DNA from: Lysobacterales bacterium
GTDB taxonomy: Bacteria; Pseudomonadota; Gammaproteobacteria; Xanthomonadales; SZUA-36
Direction of reading: 5' to 3'
Length of the DNA stretch: 7,948 nucleotides
NCBI GenBank assembly: GCA_026196445.1
Contig: JAPHTE010000257.1
Location: 1-7,948 of the forward strand
Position 1 is the stretch's first letter. Each line of letters starts with the position of its first letter. The position numbers were made by a program, and so were the translations under genes. The notes under the pieces were generated by a model. It made no database searches, was not told the origin of the DNA, and saw nothing but the letters and a program-made list of their open reading frames with translations. Positions 1-5,573 of the stretch are shown piece by piece.

Positions 1-367
1 CGACCTGCCGGTGACAGCGCTGCCACTGAGCAAAAACGATGGTGTTTATTGCGCCGACTGGCAGGCATTGATCGCGATGCTGGCCGATAATAAGCTGTCT
101 GTGACAGAACGCGCGGCCCGCTTCCACCTGTCCATCGCCCACAGCCTGTTGGAGCAGGCCTTGCAACTACGCGACGACACGGGTGTTAAGCATGTCGGGC
201 TAGCGGGCGGCGTGTTCCAAAACCGTGTATTGACTGACAAGGCGAGCGCGCTTTTACGCGCCCGGGGTTTCAGGGTCACCCTGCCCCGCCAGGTACCGGT
301 CAACGACGGCGGAATCAGCTTCGGGCAAATCATCGAGTTTGCCTACCCGGGGATTATCAGCACATGA
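1..367 (+). CDS. hypF: Carbamoyltransferase HypF, C-terminal end (partial)
   Basis: Only the last ~121 codons are present; the reading frame is open from base 2 and continues off the left edge, so most of the protein (HypF is usually ~750 residues) is missing. HypF uses carbamoyl phosphate and ATP to carbamoylate the C-terminal cysteine of HypE, the first step in making the cyanide ligands of [NiFe] hydrogenases in the cytoplasm. The visible part is the end of the Kae1/TobZ-like carbamoyltransferase domain: the GLAGGVFQNRVL segment (about bases 197-232) and the terminal PVNDGGISFGQ segment (about 296-328) are hallmark HypF stretches. The acylphosphatase and zinc-finger domains would lie upstream. 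Its TGA stop overlaps the hypE ATG (ATGA, 364-367), indicating one operon with translational coupling. The GTG at 11 is internal and not a real start. Confidence 0.95.
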   Translation, partial: DLPVTALPLSKNDGVYCADWQALIAMLADNKLSVTERAARFHLSIAHSLLEQALQLRDDTGVKHVGLAGGVFQNRVLTDKASALLRARGFRVTLPRQVPVNDGGISFGQIIEFAYPGIIST

Positions 368-1383
368 ATGACAATACAATGCAGGACACCCATATCTCAC
401 TGGCCCATGGTAACGGTGGCCGCTTCATGCGGGAGCTCATCGACGGGATTTTTGCCCGCCACCTGGCCAATGACAGCCTCGACGTCAGGGTGGATGCCGC
501 CAGCCTGATGCTGGAGTCAAAAGATATCGTGTACACCACGGACGGCTTTACCGTCCAGCCCCTGGAGTTTCCGGGTGGCAATATTGGTTCGCTGGCCGTG
601 CACGGTACGGCCAATGACCTGGCTGTTGCCGGCGCCATCCCAAGGTACCTGGCGCTGAATGCCTTCATCGAGGAAGGCCTGGAGGTGGCGCAGCTGGATC
701 GCATCATTCGCAGCCTTGGCGAGGCGGCGGTGGAAGCAGGTGTGGAGGTTGTAGCCGGTGATACCAAGGTACTCAGGCGGGGTGAAGGCGGCGGCCTGTA
801 CCTGGCGACGACCGGTATCGGCACCCGTGACCCGGGTTTTGACCTGGGCCTCGATAACATTCGTGACGGGGACGTCCTGTTGGTCAGTGGCCCGGTCGGT
901 GATCACGGCATCTCGGTGCTGCTGGCCCGCGAACAGTTCGGCCTGCGTGGCGATTTGCAGTCCGATTCGGCAAACGTATTCCCGCTGACCCGGGCCCTGT
1001 CCGGCCTCGACGGTGTGCATTTCATGCGTGACCCCACCCGTGGAGGACTGGCGACAGTCTGCCACGAATTGCTGAAAACCACCGGTATGGGTGTGCGCAT
1101 CCGCCAGGCGGATATCCCGATCAATGACCCGGTACAGTCAGTCTGCGAAATGCTTGGCTATGACCCCATGTTCCTGGCCTGCGAAGGCCGCGTGGTGGCG
1201 ATTGTCGCACCGGAGATAGCCGAGAAGGTCCTGCAGAAATGGCAGGCGCTACCCAAGGGCGGACAGGCTGCGATATTTGGTGAAATGGACGCCAGCCTGT
1301 CACAGGTTATTTTGCACACCGAGCTCGGTGGTGAGCGCATTCTCGAGGAACTGGAAGACGACCCGCTGCCGCGAATTTGTTAA
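364..1383 (+). CDS. hypE: Hydrogenase maturation protein HypE (carbamoyl dehydratase)
   Basis: Complete, 339 residues, the normal length for HypE. HypE is an AimI/PurM-like ATPase that dehydrates the S-carbamoyl group placed by HypF on its C-terminal cysteine to a thiocyanate, then passes CN to the HypC-HypD iron complex for the NiFe(CN)2CO centre. The sequence shows the expected marks: HGNGG at residues 15-19, TDGF at 59-62, GNIGSLAVHGTANDLAV at 72-88, AGDTKV at 131-136, the MRDPTRGGLATV segment at 221-232, and a terminal PRIC whose last residue Cys339 is the modified cysteine. The ATG at 364 is chosen because it overlaps the hypF stop and has a GGGGA ribosome-binding-like stretch about ten bases upstream; a second in-frame ATG at 379 is possible and would remove five residues. 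It is the last gene of the hyp operon here: a 161-bp gap follows. No key residue appears missing. Confidence 0.97.
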   Translation: MNDNTMQDTHISLAHGNGGRFMRELIDGIFARHLANDSLDVRVDAASLMLESKDIVYTTDGFTVQPLEFPGGNIGSLAVHGTANDLAVAGAIPRYLALNAFIEEGLEVAQLDRIIRSLGEAAVEAGVEVVAGDTKVLRRGEGGGLYLATTGIGTRDPGFDLGLDNIRDGDVLLVSGPVGDHGISVLLAREQFGLRGDLQSDSANVFPLTRALSGLDGVHFMRDPTRGGLATVCHELLKTTGMGVRIRQADIPINDPVQSVCEMLGYDPMFLACEGRVVAIVAPEIAEKVLQKWQALPKGGQAAIFGEMDASLSQVILHTELGGERILEELEDDPLPRIC

Positions 1384-1401
1384 GCGAGAAAGTCTGCACC
1401 G

Positions 1402-1474
1402 GCCTGCACACTGACAGGCAAAGCGTCATCAAATACATGGTTTTGCATTTGCCGGGCAGTGACGCGAGGCTTTT
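1402..1474 (+). terminator. Possible structured 3' end of the hypFE transcript
   Basis: This lies in the 161-bp gap between hypE and the TPR gene. Three inverted repeats are visible: GCCTG (1402-1406) with CAGGC (1415-1419); GCGTCA (1423-1428) with TGACGC (1460-1465); and, nested inside the second pair, CAAAT (1430-1434) with ATTTG (1447-1451). A short TTTT (1471-1474) follows five bases after the outer arm. The stems are short and interrupted and the T run is weak, so this may be an imperfect terminator, a promoter-proximal structure for the next gene, or chance. The remainder of the gap (to 1544) holds the ribosome-binding site of the next gene and no clear -35/-10 pair. Confidence 0.25.
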
Positions 1475-1544
1475 ATCTTGTCAGTAGTCCGTTTACTCTA
1501 GTTGCGAACAGGCAAATCAACCTTGAATCCGGGAGAGACGCAGC

Positions 1545-3161
1545 GTGACAGAACAAGACAATAATCCCCTGGCCAACCTCTGGCACGAGCTGCGCAGGCG
1601 GCGCGTGATCCGTGTCATCGTGTTGTACGCGATCGCCGGCTGGGTTGTGATCGAGGTGTCGTCCACGGTGCTGCCAAACCTCAACCTGCCAGCCTGGACA
1701 GTAACCCTGGTGACGGTGCTGGTGGTACTGGGGTTTTTCCTGGCGGTGACCCTGGCCTGGGCTTTCGACATCGGGCCCGGCGGGCTGCACAAGACTTCAA
1801 AACACGGCACGGGGCAAGCATCCTCGGACAAACCGGACACAGCCCAAACGCAGAAACGCAGCCTGGATACTGACCAGCACCGCTCGATTGCCGTGCTGCC
1901 GTTCGTCAACATGTCGGGTGATGAAGAAAACGAGTATTTCTCGGACGGCGTTGCCGAAGAGATTCTCAACCTGCTGACCCGTCTGCCCCAGTTGCGCGTG
2001 TCATCAAGAAGTTCGTCATTTGCCTACAAGGGTGAACAAATCAACGTAAAGAAGGTGGCCGAAGACCTCGGCGTCTCCACCTTGCTGGAAGGCAGCGTAC
2101 GGCGGGCCGGAAAACGTGTGCGTATCACCGCACAGCTGATCGATACAGCGACGGATTCGCACCTGTGGTCGGAAACCTACGACCGTGAAATGAAGGACGT
2201 TTTCGAAATCCAGGACGATATTTCCCAAAGTATCGTCGATGCACTGAAAGTAACCCTGACGCCACGCGACCGGCGGGCGCTTCAATACGTAGCCACTTCC
2301 GACGCCCAGGCTTATGACTACTACCTGCGCGGACGCAAGTATTTTTATGCCATGACCAAGCGCGCCTTCCACCACGCAGTGAAACTGTACCGCCAGGCCA
2401 TTGCCGAAGATCCGAGCTATGCGCTGGCTTATGCCGGTATCGCCGACGCACACTCGTTTCTGTACATGTACGGCGATTCCACGCCAGCCAACGCCGGCAA
2501 GGCCCAGGAAGCCAGTAACCGCGCGGTGGAATTGGATCCCGACTCAGCCGAAGCGCACGCCTCGCGCGGCATCGCACTGAGCATCAGCAAACGTTACGAC
2601 GAGGCGCAGGAAGAGTTCGAAGCGGCTATCAAGCTCAACCCCAAGCTTTTTGAGGCCCATTATTTCTACGCGCGGGATTGCTACGCGCAGGGCAAGTTCG
2701 AACGGGCAGCGGAACTCTTTTCTGTTGCCTCGTCAGTCAACCCCGGGGATTACCAGTCACCGACATTCGAGGCCAGTGCGCTGAAAGACCTCGGACGAAC
2801 CGAAGAGGCCAACGCGGCGGCGTTCAGGGCTTATGTGGCTGCGGAAAAACACCTGGAACTGCATCCCGACGATGCACGTGCGATGTACCTGGGTGCCTCA
2901 TGCCTGGTACAGATCGGCGAGTATGAAAAGGCCCGGGTCTGGGCCGACCGCGCCCTCGATACGGATCGCCACGAACCGGCTGTGCTCTACAACGTGGCTT
3001 GTGCCTACAGCCTGATGGGCGAGAACGACCACGCCATCGAGTTGCTGGGTGAGGCCATCAACAATGGCTTCGGCTACCGGGCCTGGCTTGAGAACGACAA
3101 TACGCTGGAAGGGTTGAGGGAGGATCCCAGGTTCCACGCCCTGGTGGAAAGACTGGATTGA
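1545..3161 (+). CDS. Membrane-anchored TolB-N/FlgO-like domain and TPR-repeat protein, function unknown
   Basis: 538 residues. The GTG start is supported by GGGAG at 1531-1535, nine bases upstream, and by the typical family N-terminus. Residues 1-20 are hydrophilic and end in RRRR. Two hydrophobic segments follow, about 21-44 and 50-73, then a short polar linker (about 80-112). Residues ~113-235 match the TolB amino-terminal/FlgO-like domain seen in many proteobacterial cyclase- and TPR-associated proteins: SIAVLPFVNMSGD, YFSDGVAEEILNLL, LRVSSRSSSFAYKG, LLEGSVRRAGKRVRITAQLID and the LWSETYDR segment. From ~255 to the end there are tetratricopeptide-like helical repeats (about 257-290, 295-330, 335-367, 369-400, 443-475, 478-510), several closed by a DP or NP turn. 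No catalytic domain is visible. By the positive-inside rule, the N-terminus and the large TolB/TPR part should be cytoplasmic, which suggests an adaptor or scaffold at the inner membrane. No partner is evident: the neighbours are unrelated and gaps of 161 and 105 bp isolate it. Confidence 0.85.
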   Translation: MTEQDNNPLANLWHELRRRRVIRVIVLYAIAGWVVIEVSSTVLPNLNLPAWTVTLVTVLVVLGFFLAVTLAWAFDIGPGGLHKTSKHGTGQASSDKPDTAQTQKRSLDTDQHRSIAVLPFVNMSGDEENEYFSDGVAEEILNLLTRLPQLRVSSRSSSFAYKGEQINVKKVAEDLGVSTLLEGSVRRAGKRVRITAQLIDTATDSHLWSETYDREMKDVFEIQDDISQSIVDALKVTLTPRDRRALQYVATSDAQAYDYYLRGRKYFYAMTKRAFHHAVKLYRQAIAEDPSYALAYAGIADAHSFLYMYGDSTPANAGKAQEASNRAVELDPDSAEAHASRGIALSISKRYDEAQEEFEAAIKLNPKLFEAHYFYARDCYAQGKFERAAELFSVASSVNPGDYQSPTFEASALKDLGRTEEANAAAFRAYVAAEKHLELHPDDARAMYLGASCLVQIGEYEKARVWADRALDTDRHEPAVLYNVACAYSLMGENDHAIELLGEAINNGFGYRAWLENDNTLEGLREDPRFHALVERLD

Positions 3162-3189
3162 CCTTTCTCCGGCCATTCGATCGATACCG

Positions 3190-3223
3190 GGTGAGCACCT
3201 GGTTTTGCATTGAGGATACAATG
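3190..3223 (+). promoter_or_regulatory. Candidate promoter/leader region of the dihydroorotase gene
   Basis: The 105-bp gap between the TPR gene and the dihydroorotase gene contains a near-consensus -10 hexamer TACAAT (3217-3222), but no good -35 at 16-18 bp. It also has two small inverted repeats: GGTG-AG-CACC (3190-3199) and CATTG (3208-3212) with CAATG (3219-3223), the second overlapping the putative -10. Pyrimidine genes are often controlled at the leader in gammaproteobacteria, but nothing here matches a described mechanism; the assignment is inference from position and base composition only. Confidence 0.25.
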
Positions 3224-3266
3224 TGGTCCTTGCAGGGCTGACTGATAACCAAATGTTGTGAATTCC

Positions 3267-4616
3267 ATGAGCCAAACCACCATCATCAAGAACGCGCAAC
3301 TGGTCAACGAGGGCGAAATCACCGAATCCGATGTGCTGCTCAAGGGTGGACGGATCGAAAAGATTGCCCCTGACATCGTTGCACCAGGCGACGCTGATGT
3401 CATCGATGCCAACGGGCATCACCTGTTGCCGGGCATCATTGATGACCAGGTGCATTTCCGTGAGCCTGGCCTGACCCACAAGGGAAATTTCCATACCGAG
3501 TCACGCGCTGCCGTGGCCGGCGGCATTACCAGCTACATGGAAATGCCCAACTCCAATCCAACCACCACCGACGCCGAACAGCTGGAGTGGAAGTACACGC
3601 GTGCGTCACAGACCTCTGCCGCCAATTACGGGTTTTACTTTGGCGCCACCAACGACAACATCGATGAAATCAGGGCGCTCGACCCGGCCGCCACCTGTGG
3701 CGTCAAGATTTTCATGGGGGCATCGACAGGCAATATGCTGGTCGATAATGAATCGACGCTGGCTGCCATCTTTCGCGAATCCCCGGTGCCGATCGCAACA
3801 CACTGCGAATCCACGCCGATGATCAATGCCAATATCGAACGTGCCATGGCACAGTACGGCAAGCAAATTCCCGTTACCGAACACGCGCGCATCCGCAGCG
3901 CGGAAGCCTGTCTGGCCTCCAGCGAACTGGCAGTGGCGCTGGCCAGGAAGCACGGGGCGCAACTGCATGTCCTGCACCTGACCACCGCGCGAGAGATGGA
4001 CCTGTTCGAGCCCGGGCCGATCGAGGGCAAACAGATCACCGCAGAAGCCTGCGTACATTTTCTGCATTTTGACGAATCGCAGTACACAAAATACGGCAAC
4101 CGGATCAAGTGCAACCCATCGATCAAGACCAAGGCAGACCAGCAGGGTCTGCTGCAGGCAATTCGCGACGGCAGAATTGATATCATCGCCACCGACCACG
4201 CCCCGCATACTGTCGAGGAGAAGGCCTCGGACGATTACATGACTGCACCTGCCGGTCTGCCGCTGGTGCAGGATTTCCTGGTGGCCACGCTTGAATTGGT
4301 GCACCAGGGCAAGCTCGATTTGCATACCGTGGTGCGCGGGATGACACACAACCCGGCCAGGCGCTTCAGCGTCGTTGAGCGTGGATTCATACGTGAGGGC
4401 TACCACGCCGACCTGGTGCTGGTAAACATGGAGGGCACCACCGAGGTAACCGCCGACAAGGTCCTGTCACGCTGTGGCTGGTCACCGTTCGAAGGCCGTC
4501 GCTTCAATAGCCGCGTTGAAGCGGTCTGGGTCAACGGTGTGCTGGCGTTTGACGGCGAGCAGCTTATCGAGCACGGGGCTGCTGAGCGTTTGCAGTTTAA
4601 TCACAGACCGCGCTGA
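3267..4616 (+). CDS. pyrC: Dihydroorotase (class I-like amidohydrolase, DDQVHFREPG subtype)
   Basis: 449 residues from ATG 3267. Dihydroorotase interconverts N-carbamoyl-aspartate and dihydroorotate, the third step of pyrimidine synthesis, in the cytoplasm. It is a TIM-barrel amidohydrolase of the ~440-residue COG0044 type, not the short E. coli PyrC type. Marks (numbering from ATG 3267): DDQVHFREPGLTHK from 59, with His63 and Arg65; MPNSNPTTT from 93 with Asn95 for substrate; GVKIFMGASTGNMLVDN from 145 with Lys147 as the carboxylated bridging lysine; ATHCE with His179; LHVLH with His237; IIATDHAPH with catalytic Asp310; and CGWSPFEG near 403-410. The first His of the usual HxH metal pair is Gln61. 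I recall this Gln as normal for this subtype in Bacteroidetes and Xanthomonas. A GTG at 3258 would add MNS; ATG gives the usual start, but neither has a good ribosome-binding site. A hydantoinase or allantoinase role is less likely given the CGWSPFEG and GASTGNMLVDN signatures. Confidence 0.88.
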   Translation: MSQTTIIKNAQLVNEGEITESDVLLKGGRIEKIAPDIVAPGDADVIDANGHHLLPGIIDDQVHFREPGLTHKGNFHTESRAAVAGGITSYMEMPNSNPTTTDAEQLEWKYTRASQTSAANYGFYFGATNDNIDEIRALDPAATCGVKIFMGASTGNMLVDNESTLAAIFRESPVPIATHCESTPMINANIERAMAQYGKQIPVTEHARIRSAEACLASSELAVALARKHGAQLHVLHLTTAREMDLFEPGPIEGKQITAEACVHFLHFDESQYTKYGNRIKCNPSIKTKADQQGLLQAIRDGRIDIIATDHAPHTVEEKASDDYMTAPAGLPLVQDFLVATLELVHQGKLDLHTVVRGMTHNPARRFSVVERGFIREGYHADLVLVNMEGTTEVTADKVLSRCGWSPFEGRRFNSRVEAVWVNGVLAFDGEQLIEHGAAERLQFNHRPR

Positions 4617-4654
4617 TCAAAGCTTACACAAGGGACGTCGACCCGGAATGACTA

Positions 4655-4666
4655 CACAATTTTGTG
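4655..4666 (+). promoter_or_regulatory. Perfect inverted repeat upstream of fabI, possible operator
   Basis: CACAA (4655-4659), two bases, TTGTG (4662-4666) forms a perfect 5+2+5 dyad, 48 bp before the fabI ATG in the 98-bp dihydroorotase-fabI gap. Placement suits an operator or promoter-overlapping site, since fatty-acid synthesis genes are commonly repressor-controlled. The sequence does not match the FabR or FadR consensus as I know them, and no convincing -35/-10 pair was found beside it. A dyad this short can occur by chance. Confidence 0.25.
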
Positions 4667-4714
4667 ATAACCTGCGCCATTGCAAATCAATTCATCGGCC
4701 GGGAGACTTTTTTC

Positions 4715-5512
4715 ATGGGATTTCTGCAAGGAAAGCGCGCACTGATCGTCGGTGTTGCGAGTAAACGATCAATTGCCTGGGGTATCGCCGAGGCCATGCA
4801 CCGCCAGGGTGCTGAACTGGCATTTACCTACCAGACCGACAAACTCAGGTCGCGTGTTGAACAGGTCGCCGAGGCCTGTGAATCCGACATCATCATCCCC
4901 TGCGATGTCGAATTTGATGAACAGATCGAAAACGCCTACGACGAACTGGCCGGACACTGGGACGGCTATGACATCCTCGTACACTCCGTCGGGTTTGCAC
5001 CGCGTGAGCAATTGGTAGGCGACTATTTAGACGCCGTGACCCGCGAGGGCTTCCGTATCGCCCACGACATCAGTTCGTACAGCTTCGCGGCGTTGGCCAA
5101 GGCAGGACGCAGCATGATGTCAGGCCGTAACGGCGCCTTGCTGACGCTTACGTACATGGGTTCAGTCAGGTCCATGCCCAGTTACAACGTCATGGGTTTG
5201 GCCAAGGCCAGTCTCGAGGCGAACACGCGCTACCTGGCGCAGAGTCTCGGGCCGGAAGGACACCGGGTCAACGCGATTTCAGCCGGGCCGATCAAGACCC
5301 TGGCGGCAGCCGGTATCTCCCAGTTGAGAAAAATGCTCGAGCACGTACAGGGTACGGCACCATTGCGCCGCACCGTTACGATTGAAGACGTCGGTAATAC
5401 CGCGGCGTTCCTGTGCTCCGACCTGGCGGCCGGCATCACAGGTGAAATCACCTACGTAGATGCCGGTTACAACATCCTGGGAATGGCGGAACTGTCCAAA
5501 GACGATCCCTGA
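4715..5512 (+). CDS. fabI: Enoyl-[acyl-carrier-protein] reductase (NADH) FabI
   Basis: 265 residues, close to the 262 of E. coli FabI and alignable by eye over nearly its full length. It reduces trans-2-enoyl-ACP to acyl-ACP, the last step of each fatty-acid elongation round, in the cytoplasm; it is the triclosan target. Seen: the cofactor-binding N-terminus MGFLQGKRALIVGVAS, the HSVGFAP loop (Gly93), DISSYSF at 118-124, and the catalytic Tyr147, Tyr157 and Lys164 (the Y-x6-K pair, one residue shifted from E. coli Tyr146/156 and Lys163 by a small insertion near 138), then AISAGPIKTLAAAGI at 187-201. Residues at the common triclosan-resistance positions Gly93 and Met160 are wild-type-like; Leu204 stands where E. 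coli has Phe203. ATG 4715 is chosen over an in-frame GTG at 4664 because homologues begin MGFL and GGGAG (4701-4705) sits nine bases upstream. It converges with ppiD, 48 bp between stops. Confidence 0.97.
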   Translation: MGFLQGKRALIVGVASKRSIAWGIAEAMHRQGAELAFTYQTDKLRSRVEQVAEACESDIIIPCDVEFDEQIENAYDELAGHWDGYDILVHSVGFAPREQLVGDYLDAVTREGFRIAHDISSYSFAALAKAGRSMMSGRNGALLTLTYMGSVRSMPSYNVMGLAKASLEANTRYLAQSLGPEGHRVNAISAGPIKTLAAAGISQLRKMLEHVQGTAPLRRTVTIEDVGNTAAFLCSDLAAGITGEITYVDAGYNILGMAELSKDDP

Positions 5513-5573
5513 TCCCAATTCGGTCGGTGATGGGTCCCCGGCCTTTAGGGCCTGCTCACACTAATTGGTGATC
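5511..5573. terminator. Nested inverted repeats between convergent fabI and ppiD stops
   Basis: Four pairs of arms nest around one centre: GATC (5511-5514) with GATC (5570-5573), CCAATT (5515-5520) with AATTGG (5563-5568), GTGA (5527-5530) with TCAC (5556-5559), and GGCC (5540-5543) with GGCC (5549-5552) around a TTTAG loop. The structure would span both stop codons and could end transcription from both sides. There is no T run on either strand, so it is not a classical intrinsic terminator, and the long interior loops make the fold uncertain. Confidence 0.3.

Noticed and set aside
517..1065. Antisense open frame of 182 codons within hypE
   Set aside because: Shadow of a clear hypE reading frame; no ribosome-binding site or recognisable protein.
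1478..1499. TTGTCA (1478-1483) and TACTCT (1494-1499) as a promoter for the TPR gene
   Set aside because: The spacing is only 10 bp, too short for a sigma-70 promoter, and no better partner hexamer was found.
3258..3266. GTG start adding MNS to the dihydroorotase
   Set aside because: It has no better ribosome-binding site than the ATG at 3267, and the ATG gives the usual family N-terminus; the choice is not certain.
3606..4406. Long antisense open frame (266 codons) across the dihydroorotase gene
   Set aside because: It lies fully inside a well-supported gene on the other strand, its translation has no recognisable motif, and long antisense frames are expected in GC-rich coding DNA.
4664..4714. 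Upstream in-frame GTG that would extend FabI by 17 residues
   Set aside because: FabI homologues start MGFL, the good GGGAG site serves the ATG at 4715, and the GTG overlaps the CACAA/TTGTG dyad.
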